64,000 nucleotides of DNA from Hermatobates lingyangjiaoensis. Taxonomy: Eukaryota > Arthropoda > Insecta > Hemiptera > Hermatobatidae. Shown in pieces: positions 13,701 to 27,900 of the stretch. Positions within the stretch are counted from its first letter, which is position 1. Each line of letters begins with the position of its first letter. Below the pieces are notes generated by a model. The model searched no databases, was not told the origin of the DNA, and was given only the letters and a program-made list of their open reading frames with translations. Location: contig JAPFBL010001929.1 of NCBI GenBank assembly GCA_026182355.1, forward strand, positions 744,501-808,500. Reading direction: 5' to 3'. The position numbers and the translations under genes are program-made.

Positions 13701-16700
13701 ATTGTATTTATTAGGAATCGGTCAGTTTTCCAAGTTCAAGTCAAACTTTCAAAGCCCACCTTTTGATTTAACAGTCGTGTTTGGAACTTAAGCAATACAC
13801 AGATATATAAAATTCCAAAAGTATGTGTAATAAACTATTATATTAGACGTTTGAAATGAATAATTTTAGGAATATAAACTTGAACAGAAATGTCAGTTTA
13901 AATACGTTTGTTCTAAGGTAATATTATAAAGACACATACCTTTCATTCATGTTATTTTATGTTGGGTAAGATAAATGGAATATTTCAGTTTACAGGTTTG
14001 AATATTTAACTTGAATTGAAATTTTATTTATGTAATAAAATAAATGAAATTTTTCACCTTTAAATGATTTATTGTTTTACTGAATATACTTACTATGTAT
14101 ATATTTTAAATCATGTTAAGAATATTATATCAAAAGCTTAGGGCCATATAAGAATCTTTGTTTTCATGACTTAATAACAATAACAGTTATTCCTGTCAAT
14201 CATACTTAGTGAATGTATTTTATTAATTGTCTTATAATTTCTAAAACACTGAGTGACACAAGGGGTCACACGGGTCCTCTGGTGAATTATGTAATTTAAC
14301 AAATACAGTGATACCTTGAGATACGATTTTAATTCGTTCTGTAACCATCGTCGTATGTCAAAAAATTCGTATCTCAAAGCAATTTTTCCCTTTAAAACAA
14401 TGTAATATGTATTAATGCGTTCCAGCGATACTAAATCACTCAAAAAAAAAACGTTAAATTGCATATAATATAACATTTTTTGTACAAATAAACGAGTAAT
14501 AACACACATATGGTAAAATAACATATTGATGTATGATAAATGTTAATAAAATCAATAAAAAAAGGAGTTTAAATTTTTTTTTTCAATTTTTTTTTAGATT
14601 TGTTGTATCTAAGAATAAGGCCCAATTTTTTTTTCAAAAAAAAATCTGGGTCTAAATTCTTAGATATCCCCATAATTTCTATATTTTTTTTTTTTTAATC
14701 ATCACTTAGGCTAATCATCACTTTCATGTTGTGCCTTTTTGGCCTCATTCACTACGTGAGACCTTCGAAAAGTAACGGTCAAGAGAGGTTTGTTTCTTCT
14801 GCCTCTTTTTAAAAATGTTACAAAAAATGTGAGACACGTATCATTAAATAAGGCACTCGCTCTCCCAGAAACATTTTCTCTGGTGTCTTTTTTCTACGAA
14901 ATCAAAACTCCTGCCTGATGAAATCGTATCTCAAATTTTTCGTCGTATATCGGAGCAAAAAATGGTCGAATATTTCGTGTCGTATCTCAAATAATCGTAT
15001 GTTAGGGCAATCGTATCTCAAGGTATCACTGTATGATATTTTGATTAGTCTAAATTGATTGAATTTGACTTTCTTTCAGAGATAGATGGTGAAATTAAGC
15101 AGGCGCTATTGGAATTAGCTTGTTTCTACAATAGTGAAGATGTAATGTCTACTGAATGGATGGAGGAATCTTGGTTTAAATCTGATCAAATGATGCGAGC
15201 ACCTCTCAAAAAGACTTGGAAGTATGTTTTTCAAATGTGTTCTATAATCATCTATAGATTATAGATGATTATCTGAGATAGTAAATGTTCAGTGTGAACA
15301 TCTAGTCTTTCCATGTTTAGTTATAGTCTTATTTTATATTATACCAAGATCATTTAATAAAAATTAACGTATAAACCACAGAGAGAAAACCAGAAATACG
15401 ACTAAGATTTTTGGACTAAGGAACGGTAATTGTCAAATTCATATGTTCTAAAAATCTTTTAACTTTAACATTTTTAAAAGATCTTTTAACCTCTAAAGAA
15501 GTTCTTTAATACTCTTCAGTGACTTTTATACGTTGATATAGTACAGGTTGGACTTTATTAATTTTGTACTTGTTTGTTCTGAGCTCTATAACCCGGGGTG
15601 ATTCTAACTTCCCCTAGGACTATTGTCGATACTTACTTTCCCTTCGACTTAATATTCTAGTTTAGGTCCTTGGCCTGGTGTGTGGTAGTATTGTATACTC
15701 CTTTTGTTCACTTCTTCTAGTTCATTCCATCTAACTTTTTGCATCCCAGCCGCAACATTATCAGTCTTTAAATTTTTTTCAGCCCCTTCCTCCACTAAAT
15801 CAACTGCAACATTGTCCTAACATTCCACGATTCAAAGTTCATAAGTCCTAATATTACATCTGGTTTGATATTCGTATTAGGCTTCGCAAGGTTTGCAGTA
15901 ATTTCAGAAATATCTAACATAGTGCAATCAGTTATTATGTGGAATTTACTCATTGTAGGGTAAAATGCTAATGAAATGGTCTCCACATATAAAAATGTAA
16001 TCTTATAACCAATATGTTTCGAACACCTAGTGTTCTTCTTCAGGCATGAACTAAAAAGTACATTATCATCAGAGAGTTATCTGTAGTACGAAGTAAATAT
16101 AGTACAAATTAAAATAATATAAAATAAAATAAGGAAAAAGACGAACCTACGGGTGAGTGTCTGTGGTACAACTGACTGGGAATAGGATGGACGTGGGTAC
16201 AGTATGGAGGTACATCTGTTTCATATTGTAAGGCAGGTACATTTCTTTGTATTTTTTTCTTAAAGTTAGGCTGAGCCTTTACATTTGCTCTAAGACTAAG
16301 TGAAGGAAACATATTGAAAATATAACACAGATATTCTGAGGTAAAATGGACAAACCAACAAAACTCTCCACACATCCATTTTACCTCAGAATGAGTAAAT
16401 ACCGCACAATTACGGATTCCACAACTAATGATATAACACAGATATGTTTCCTGATATACGAACCCGTAGGTTCGTATTCTTTTCTTTATTTTATATTATT
16501 TTCATTTGTATTATATTTACTTCGTATTATAGATAGCTCTCTGATGATATTGTATTTTTTAGTCCATGCCTGAAGAAGAACGTGTTCGAAACTTGTTGTT
16601 TATACGATTAAATTTTTATATGTGGAGACCATTTATTAGCTTTTCTACCCTACAATTTCAGAAAAGGAAATGAAAAAGGAAAAGCATTCTTGTTTCTACC

Positions 16701-19452
16701 TTTTCACATAAGCAGATGAACCTGAAGAAAGACACTCTGTGTTTGAAATGCGTTGTTTTGGCTTTGTTAATAAAGCAACTTTATGTGGAGACTTGTTTCT
16801 ATAATTTCTAATGAGTAAATATAATATAAATAATTTACAACTAAAGAAAAAAGTAGCTTTGGGGTACCTTGTACATGTATCATTTTATATTGTATTGAGT
16901 TGCTGTTTACTAGCCGAGTAGAACTCATCTTCTTCTCCTGATGACGACGAGGTCGAAATATTGAAATGAGTTGTGTGTTGTTTCTACATGTTCTTTTATT
17001 CTAATCGTTTAAATTGTATTGTTTTTATGTAGAGAACACTGAATTAATGCTCTTAGATCTTTTGGTTTGCAGTCATGAATTATTTTAATAAATATTTTAT
17101 TGATTCGATTTAATTTTTCAGAGAAAATAGTTTTGCAGAAAAGTTGTTTAACAGTATTCAACCACCAACAGCTGAAGCATATTGTGCAATAATTAGTGGA
17201 ATGAGTAAATTTGGCAACCTTGACTCAGCAGTTCTTTATTTTGAAGAAGCCGAGAAAAATGGATTTAGTTTGAATGTGACAGTGTATAATAATTTACTAT
17301 CTAGAGTGGTTTTCATTAAAGAAGGCCACGAGTTGATTTGGAAATATGCAGAGGTATTGTTTATATAATTAGAGAGCGTCTTGCTTTCATTAGTGAAATA
17401 TTTAACGTACTATTAAATTAGTGACTTTTAAAGCGTTATTAGTGTCAGAATATGTTTTAATTTTGCTAAATGATTCAGTAAGAACTGTTTATACCAGCTA
17501 CAATTGTAGTAACTTTGCCAACCAATAGTGTCTTAATTTTCTGATTCGGTTAGGTAAGGTTACAATGGCAGTCTACGAGGAACGCTCGGACACACATAGC
17601 TCTAAATATTGGCCTTTTTTGATACCACAAAATGAATAATTTACTACCTTTGGAGTCCTAAATTTTGCTTAACTGAAGTGTATTTAGGAGGGAGGAGCTC
17701 TCTTTAACGAGTACATGACATCTTGAGGGACGACGTGCTCAGATTTATTAACCTCCCGCCTGAATATGGAGTTAGAGTGGGTATTGAACACCCTGGATCT
17801 GCCAGTACAGAAGCGAGCACATTGCCACTGGGCTAACTTGTCACCTCTAATTTTCTCATAGCATATGAAAAAGAATTATTAGCAACTTTAACACAAATTC
17901 AATTTGTAATTTTTGGTTTTATAGTTGAAAGTTTGATTCTTAAGTCAGACCGAACATTAAGTCTACTTTGGCATTTAATTTTTATGGTAGTATAAAAAGA
18001 AAAACCTGTTTTACATAATTAGGTAGTGGGAAGTGGCAGCAATGTGTGAAGTGCTATTTTTTCAATAGAAAGAAATTCGGGAATCAGATAGCTCCAAAAA
18101 CTGACTATTGATTCATCCTGAATATTTATAACATTTTGGCCACTTCTGCTTGCGTGTATAAGTATTATTCGGTTTCATGATTTACAAGAAACACAGAATA
18201 AATCCATACCCACTAAAGAAAAAAAATTTAGAAACATTTTTTCTCTAAATGTTTTTCGCGGAACCCCAGACAGTTCGTTAAGGAACCCACTTTGGGAATC
18301 TCTGGCTTAGAATTATTCTATTTGCTGTTACATATTCTTCATGTGATGCAAAACCGATTTTTGAAAGCAGGAGTGGTCATAATTGGTGGTCAAAGCAACA
18401 ATTTTTTGCAAAAAAAACTTATTGTGTAAAAAATATGTTGGCAGTTATCAGGTTATAAAACAAAACTGTTGTGCTCTTGTATAATTATTTTTGCGTTTTC
18501 ATGTCCTGAAGAGCTTTGAATCTCCTGTCTAACTTGACTTAAAAGACACAATGTCTATCGTTGGTATTAAGTCCCTATAATCGTCATACCTAGTATATTT
18601 TCTTACTGGTTCACTCGTTTTAGAACACATCCATCTTCAGCAAAGAGTGAAGATTGGCTGTTCTGAAACAGGTCGAACAAACAAACTAGTTAGGTGGTTA
18701 GGTTAATTAATATTTATAATAAAACTTTTAATTACTAATTGAATAATTTTCTTAATTATTTTTCTTATTTCTTACAGAATTTGTTGAAAAAGATGAATGA
18801 AAAAAAGATTAAACCAAATATTGATACGTTTAATGCAGTATTAGAAACTCTATCTCGTATCAGTACTTTCAGGTTGGCAAAATCATTGGCATTAGGGATT
18901 TTAAAGGAGATGCAAGTGTGTAAAATTGAACCTTCATTGACTTCCTTCTATCATGTTTTAAACATTTATTACTCTGAACGTAAGTATAATGTGATATTAT
19001 TTTTAACTATGAGAAAAGTAAACATTAAATACTAGGGAAGGCATTGGTTTTTTGCAGTATTGATAGACGAATCTGAGTGAGTACTGTTCATTACGTGGAG
19101 GTATGCTGCAGGTGACCTTTATCATATAAAATGCTGCCACTAGTCATTTTTTATGACTAGATATCATTTATTGGTCACGGCTTGAAATGTTTCATGGGTT
19201 AATGCTGAATCTTCTTCACTAGATGACAGGATGTGTTTTATGGGTTAGGATTAGATATACTTTAAGGGTTATGGTACTATACTGCTCTCCAACCGTCTTT
19301 GAGCCAGTGCGCTTGGTTTCCCTCTCTTATCTCTCCTGAAGACGGTTCAAACCGAAAATTAGAGACTGTAAGTGTGTGCTTTTAATTTCTCTATGTTTCT
19401 TTTTGTACATTGAATTTTATTTGTCCGTTTCGGATCGCGTTTTCATCGAAAA

Positions 19453-19487
<35 letters not shown>

Positions 19488-21948
19488 ATGATCAAACCAC
19501 AATAAGAAATGGGAAAACAAGACTAAGATCTTTCAACCGTAACAAGCGCTCTTCGTCAGAGTCAAAAACCCAACTGTTCTTATTGTGGTTTGATCATTGA
19601 TTGTTATTTCACGTGCTTATGTGAAATCTGTTTATATATATATATATAACAAATTCAATAATATATCAACCGTTGGATAGAATAGGTGTATAATGTAATC
19701 GGGATTCGGTCAATTTTCCAGGATCAAAATCAAACTCTCAATGCCGACGTTTCGGTTTTATTAAAACCTTTTCATAGGCATCTTCTCCATATACTCTTCT
19801 TACGGGTTTTTATGAGGAGATAAGAAGAGTATATGGAGAAGATGCCTATGAAAAAGGTTTTAAATAAAACCGAAACGTCGGCATTGAGAGTTTGATTTTG
19901 ATCCTGGAAAATTGACCTAATCCCGATTACATTATACACCTACTATATATATATACATATATTGCCTTCCTGCGGGACTCTTCGCTCTTCACACCTCCTG
20001 ATGTCGACGATGGTCGAAATATCGATGTGAGTTATGTCTGTGTCTTTATGGGTGTTTCCTTCGTTTTGAATTTATTTTATATATATATATATATATATAT
20101 AGTTCAATATAAACAAAGAAACATAGAGAAATCAGAAGAACACACTTACAGTCTCTAATTTTCGTTTGAACCGTCTTCAGGAGAATAAGAGAGGGAAACC
20201 AAGCGCACTGGATCAGAGACGGTTGGAGACCAACAGTGTTGCCGCATGCGCGCCCCTTCACAGAAAAATAAGGTAGACAGGAATCAATTATAATTAATTT
20301 AAATTTATAAAATAAAATATGGAATATGAAAACAATAAATAATAAAAAAAAAAAATTGAAAAAATAAGGGAAATTGATACAGGAAATTGTACATAAACAA
20401 AGTGCTGCTAAGCTTAATAAAATAAAAAAAAAAGAATACAAAAATAATAATAACAAAAAATAATTTAATAAAAAAATGTGAAAAGGCAAGGAAATTTTGA
20501 ATTATCGCTTTAGATTGAGGCCAGGGACTAGCGCATTAATAGCCAAATATGGGGAGGATTGATCTGGGGGGATTGGCGGGGAAGGGATATATGGGAAAGT
20601 TCTTTAATGATGGTACCCAGTCTGTGGATACCTGGGGAAGTTGGTTGTTATAAGGTAAGACCCAGAGGGAGGGAAGAGGAGGTTGAAGGATTGTGTGGGG
20701 TGGGAGGGAAAGTTTTGGTTAAAGGGGAGGGGAACCTCGCTCACAATTTCTTTTAGGCATTGTTGTGGGTTTACTTTAAACCTTTTAATCTTTATCGATA
20801 AAAAATTAATGCCTAAAAAGTAAATTTTAAGGAGGTTACCCTCTTTTAACCGAAGATGGTTTGAGACCCCAAAATTAATAATTTTCCTCCCCTCTGGGTT
20901 CCCTCCTTAAAATACTTAGGTATAAGAGGGTACCATCTTAAAGAACTTTTCCCGATCATACCCTCTTCCCCAGCCACCTCCAAAAAAAACCTTTCCTAAT
21001 CCGCCACGCCTATCCTACAGACGTCCTCCCAACCTTGGCAATTTTCTTTGCACAGGAAGCTAACCTCCACGAGGGCAAACAGTTTGCCCTCTGGAGCGCA
21101 GCTGTGCGGACGTCGAGGTTGCCTCACGTGTCCCATTATAAATCCCCAACACACTTCACAGCTCCCCCCCAAAAACACCCTCTATCCTGTTGCAACTGAC
21201 TGCTCGTGTACCTCCAAAAACTGTGTGTACCGTTTGGAGTGTACCAAGTGTGATTCGTTCTACGTAGGCCAAGCATCCACCAAGCTTAGTCTCCGTATGA
21301 ACAATCACAGAGCTTCAGTCAATAGTCGCTCCCATCTTCCCATTGCCATACATGCCAATAGCACGGTCTCACTTTTAATGAGTGCTACAGGTTACAGATT
21401 CTGCGACAAATACCCTCTGCAGCAAAGATCTCACACTACGAGCCTCCGAAGAAGCCCATATTTGGCTATTAAGTGCGCGTAGTGCACCTGGCCTCAATCT
21501 AAAGCGATAATGTCTAAAAGTTCCTTGCCTTTTCACATTTTTTATTAAATTATTTCATTTGTTATTATTATTTGTATTCTTAGTTTTATTTTATTTTATT
21601 ATAGTTAGTCGCACTTTTGTTTATGTATCAATTTCCCTTATTTTTTCAATTTTTTTTTTTTTTTTTTTATTTTTATTGTTTTCATTTCATTATTTTTTTT
21701 TTAAATTATAAATTAATTATAAATTGATTCCTGTCTACCTTATTTTCTGTGAACGGGCGCGCATGCGGCAACACTGTTGGTCTCAACCGTCTCTGATCCA
21801 GTGCGCTTGGTTTCCCTCTCTTATCTCTCCTGAAGACGGTTCAAACCGAAAATTAGAGACTGTAAGTGTGTTCTTCTGATTTCTTATGTTTCTTTGTTTA
21901 TATTGAACTATATTTGTCCGTTTTGGATCGTATTTCCAACGAAAAAAA

Positions 21949-21986
<38 letters not shown>

Positions 21987-24900
21987 GAATTAAAAGGAAG
22001 GTAGCACACAGATAGACACAGGAATAACTCCTATATTTCGACAATCGTTGTCAACAGGAGGCGAAGAGTCCTGCAAGAAGGCAGGCAGGGTGGTGACTGC
22101 CTTCTTTCGGGACTCTTAGCCTCCTGATGACGACGATCGCCGAAATATAGAAGTGAGTTATTCCTGTGTCTATTTATGTGCTACCTTCGTTTTAATTTGT
22201 TTTTATTTATAAGTCCGCTGGACCGTTTCATTTAATTACTATATATATACAATTTTACGATGAAAAAACAATCTGAAATGGGCAAATAAAGTTCAGTATA
22301 GATAAAGATAAAGATAAATTAAAAACACTCACTTACAAGCTCTAATTTTTGGTTTGATCTGTCACAGGAAATTTCATCGTATCTAATTATGATATGGATG
22401 TTGGTTTTCAAAAGACTCTCAAGATTTCAAGGTTCTGCGTTAAGTACCAAACTATTGGGAATCTCCCAAAGAGTGGCAGCTGTGATCATATGTGTATTTA
22501 TATTCAGTGTAAATTAAATCAATTGAATGCGAGTATGCTTGTCTAAAATATGTCGGAATAATTGAGTCATTCTGCTGACACCCGTACATGGCTGGTTAGT
22601 CATTTAGACAGTGCTGGTCTGTGGAGGTATAACCATCTTGCAGAGGTGTCTTTGGTTTTCAATTTCTAACCCACTTGAGCTGAATAAATGGTTGATCTCC
22701 CTTTGCACACAGAGGCAACTTTGGAGATAATCTCCACCCTGTAGATGTTGTGTACGTGGCTTTAGGAGTAGTCATTCGAAATATTGCCATGATTTTGACC
22801 TAGGGTAGGTAGGAGTGGTTGTTTCTATTCTCTGCCAGTTTCAACTGCTAATTCCAAAGATCTTGTGACTACATTTTTCACAGAAGCTTTGAGGTTTCGC
22901 AGATAGTTGAGAATGTAAGAGGGGCAAGTGATTGAGGCAGGAAGCATCCTTCTGTCGATAACATGCTTCCAATTATATGATAAAACAGTAGTTCTTAATC
23001 TGGGTTCGATGAGTCGGTCTCAGGAGTTCGGCGGAGCCTCTGACGCGGGCATGTAATTTGTTGTGAGTTCATGCACTGTGCTGGTTCTGTTCTTTGAACA
23101 AGGTGATATTCATGTACGGTTCATTTTGTACTTTTCAACTTTTAGCTAACAATTTCTTCTTTTAAGATATTTATTAAAAAAGAAAACAAACAAAAATCAT
23201 CTTCATAGAAAATTAGGATGAATACAAAAAATATTCGTATGCTGATCTCGAACACCAATTTCATCTCAGTGATCTGCTATTAAGTGAATTACTTCAGTCA
23301 TAGGAAAGATTGGAAACAATTCAGTTTAGCGCATTATCAAAAGTCTTATATTCATTATATTTTGTTATCCTTATTATTGTGGTGATTTATTTACCTGTTT
23401 AATAGATATTAAATTTGGTAAAATAGATACCAACCTATGATTTGGTAATCATTACAACAAAAACGAATTGTTTTGTTGTTTGTATATTTTGATTATTATT
23501 TTTACAGGAGCATATAACAGTGGAATTTTATATGATATAATAGAGTATTTAGAGGGGAAACAGATTACAGCAAGAAACTCCCTTGACGTTCTTTTTTTTG
23601 GAAGAGCGATTGAGGTTTGCAGAAATAAACTTCACGACCCAGATCTTGGGTATAGAATATACAATTTGCTGAATAAAGATAATAATTACTCTCTCGTTGG
23701 GGATTCGTTTAAGGAGTCTAATTTTTAGTAAGTTGATAATATTCAGTTAGATAAATAAATGTATTTGTGGTATATACATTTTTTTTTTTTTTGTAGCAGG
23801 TACTTGTTTTTCCTTATTTGTGAAGGAGAGTCAATAGAGGACTTCATGGAACTCTACGAACGTTTTGTTCCACATATTTATATCCCTGAACCTGCTGTCA
23901 TGGTGGTAAGAATATTATCAATTCATATATCAATAAAACTTAATTAAATATTTGTTTATTATTATTATTATTATTATTTGAGGGTGACTGTAGTACTACG
24001 TCTTAAAAAAAAAACTATTGTATTTCCCCTCTTCTGTACTAAAGTACCCCAGCAGTTAGCTTTAACGTCTCCAAGAAGATCAGCATTTTTGCTGGTTCCA
24101 GCGGTAAAAGTTTTTCTATGGTTTGTTGTTAGTCCTGAAGCACCTACCTCTGTGCAGCAAAGTTGCCTTACAGTCAGTCAGCAGGTGCAACGGTGTTTCT
24201 TCCTCTTCTTTGCAGAATCTGCACAAACCATCATTGATAATGCCTATTCAGGCTCCCTACGTTACGGGAAAAAGCGACTTCCTTTCTCCTTCATCGGGAG
24301 GGTCTTCTTCGGGTTCTTGGGTGCACTTGTGGGAGGTTGGCTCCCACTAGTTAGCGCTTTTAGACCCTCTGTACTTTCGGAGGATGGTCTCCGGACTTCC
24401 TTCTCCTTAGTATCATACAGGGGAAAATTCCTGTATCTATATCGGTGGTATTTTATCCGCTCCGGCAGAGCACCGCATACTGGAGTAAGGCTATTTACTC
24501 AAGGGGGTCTCCTGGTACCCTTGAGGCTCCGTTCATAATACAGTAACCCCTGTATCATCCATCCTTCGGCACGGATCGCTTAACACCTTAGGTTGGGGCT
24601 GGGATAAAAGGAGGGGATTTGGGGATTAGGAAGGATGTGAAACGAAGGTGGTCAGGCCCAGCCCCTGATCACCTTCTCCTCCTCTTTCGTATGTCCCTGC
24701 ATATAGCAGGTTAACAGGGAAGCCTCGTGAAGGCCGAAAGTCGGAGTTGAGTGTTAGAGGCGCTTAATCACTCCATTACTCCCCCAAATATTTGTTTGTA
24801 TAAGCATTATTCATAATGAAAATCAGTGATGGGACTGATCAGCAAACCATTTCATAATTAACTTTTTATCGGTACGGCAAAGATTATTGGAAAATTTTAT

Positions 24901-27900
24901 CATGAAAAAAAAAGGTTTTCCTTAATTGTAATGTTTTTTGAACACTAAACTACTCGCTGCTTTGTTTTTATTTTGTTATTGACCATAACTGGAAGTTATC
25001 AATATCTGTAAGTGTTCATTTTATTTGCTGTTTCTAAACACTCTAGGTTTCAAAACCTAAGTACTGTTTCTAGGCCTGGAAAGTGTGGCTTATTTGTTTG
25101 TTAGTCCCCATTTAATCGTGAACCACATTTTCGGGTTACGTCTATATTGGAAGTCATATATTTTGCTATAATGAGGTTTACTGAAGTAAGGTGTTTTAAC
25201 GATTATTGCACAGACTCGGGTCTGACTTTATAGCCCTCTCAGAGTGATAAATTTTATATCTCCCATATGAAAAATCTCGGATCATGTAGACGAAATTGTA
25301 ATCTTTAGTAGTATTTTAATTGGGTCATTTTTTTTAATATAGCTATCTCTATTTTGGCATTTTAATCTCTGTCTAAACGAAATGTATGCATTGTATAGCA
25401 CGATCTGATAAATGATAGGTGGAATTTCATGCTTGTCTTTTTATTATTAATTTTGCAATATTCAGAAATCATGACATTTTGATAATACATTATTCATTTG
25501 ACGACAATACTCAATACAAAATGCTTGTTTCTAGGATCAATAAAATCCTAAAAAAATGAATACCCGCTTTGACATAAAGTATGATAAGATACCGGTTTTT
25601 AATACTGGTATAATAATTATTATTATTATTATTAATTATTATTAATAATAATACCGCCGGTATAATAATATGGCGATCCTTTATATAAAATTTTAATATT
25701 TGTAGTTCATTTAAAAAAAAAAATAATTTTGACTTTCCGAAATGCACCATTATTATTATTATTCCAAGTTTATTTTTGCATTTTAAGTGCTCTACTACCT
25801 CTTTTAATAGTATACTTCAAATAGAAAACCTGAGCTGTGAGACTTGTTGAGTGTTTACAAAATTATCTGTAGATACCCACCCAGTCACATGCAAGTAGAC
25901 ATAATAAAAAATGGATTCACCTTCACTATACTTTATAATAACAAACTAAAAAGAAATGAGCACGTTTTAGTTATGACCTGAAAAATCATCCTATACGTGC
26001 ATAGTTCAAAAAAATAATATATGATTATACATCATTCTAGACTTACAATTACGTAATGATGCGTAATTATTCTACAGTTATTTGATCAACTTAGTACGAT
26101 AAAGTAAAGAAAAAATATCCCAATCCGAAGCACACATGCAAACAAGTTTAGTAGAAATTTATACGTTTACGCGATGTATTTTCTACTTTGTACATACAAA
26201 ATTAACTCATTAAAAGTATTTCATGATGATTTATTTAAAAATTTGAAAGTCTAATCAATTTATTTGGTGTGAATGTGACTTTTTATAAATAATTGACAAA
26301 TTTAATATCAAAAATTTAGAATTAGAAGTAGCTTATTATTCAGTTTCTACATGGAATATTATTCCAAGTTCATTTTTTGTATTTTAAGTGCTCTACTGCC
26401 TCTTTTAATAGCTACAATTTTTAAAATTATTTCATATCAGTTTATTTTTTTGCGATCCTTTATATAATTTTAATATTTTAATGTTTGTTGTTCCTTAATA
26501 TATACATATATCTGACTTTACGAAATGCACCATAGTAGATCTTTTTTTGGGACGTAAATTCGTCATTCTCCTTTAACGAAACATTTTCGTGTTCAATTTT
26601 ATTATGATCCAACAAATGATGTGGTGACCACTATGTTTCTACAAACTTCTGAAAACAACTCAGATTCATGCCCAGATCATTAAAAAAAGAAAAAAAAGAA
26701 GAAAACTTCAAAATTAATTTGAAGAGATATCAAAATGTAGAAATCTTTTTTTCCCCTTATTTTGCTATTTATTATTTGTAGTGAAGTAGCATGTTTTCCA
26801 ACACTATTTTAAAAAAGTGATTTTGGTTATTAAAATAAATTAAAATAGTTATTAAAAAACTATCTTTTCAATAACTATTTCAGAAAATTAATCTATTGGA
26901 TCCCAAATGTGGCATTGCCAAGTTGTTTTTTACTTTTGATAATGGGTGTTCTTACAGTTAAGTTTGGTGTAGACCACTTCAGGTTTTTTTATACCAATTA
27001 AAGGAAATAAATGATTTAAGTATTTTGTCAATACTGTGAATTGAATAATTGATTTATTTTGATTAATTATGGTATTAAAATGACGAGGGATCGTATAGTG
27101 AAATGGACAAAATTTTCTAAAAATGGTTGTTTGATTTATGAAAGCATGCCGCTCGGAAAGAAATATACTAACTTATAATTGTATAATGTGTTGGTTAGTC
27201 AAACTTTTTTTTCTTCTGTTTCAGGAAATACTTAATTCAGTTGAATTGAACCACGGATATAATTATTTGCCAAAACTTTGGAGTGATATAGTTCAATTCG
27301 ATTTGACTGATCGACAAAATATATTGGAAAAGATATTGATTTTGGCTAACCAATGGAATGATGAGTCATCTTATCCTGAATTAATTAAAATTGGTTGGTC
27401 TGTTTGGGAAAAAATAGAAGGAGAGACGCGGGAAAGGATCAATATTGGGCAAGTGAAAAGAACGTTTTCTCTCATACTGTCGTGTATACTTAGGAAAACA
27501 AACAATTTAAGAGGAGATCTTTGCTTCACACACACGCATATATATATATATAAAGCTTTCACATAAACACGTGAAATAACAATCAATGATCAAACCACAA
27601 TAAGAAATGGGAAAACAAGACTAAGATCTTTCAACCGTAACAAGCGGTCTTCGTCAGAGTCAAAAACCCAACTTCAGTTGGGTTTTTGACTCTGACGAAG
27701 ACCGCTTGTTACGGTTGAAAGATCTTAGTCTTGTTTTCCCATTTCTTATTGTGGTTTGATATTTGATATATATATATATATACTTTAACACATAGAAAAG
27801 AACACAGAAAGACACTACAGAACTCACTTCGATATTTCGACATCCGTCGTCATCGGGAAGAAGTGCGAAGTACTCGCGTTGAGAAGCAAACTACTACTCA

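Noticed and set aside
14171..14524. 117-codon - strand ORF
   Set aside because: Straddles the left end of a MITE; no coding character.
20046..20489. 147-codon - strand ORF rich in Phe/Leu
   Set aside because: Low-complexity translation of the AT-rich Penelope tail.
23978..24538. 186-codon + strand ORF
   Set aside because: Shadow of a LINE fragment whose meaningful frame is on the - strand (zinc knuckle of the RNase H region).
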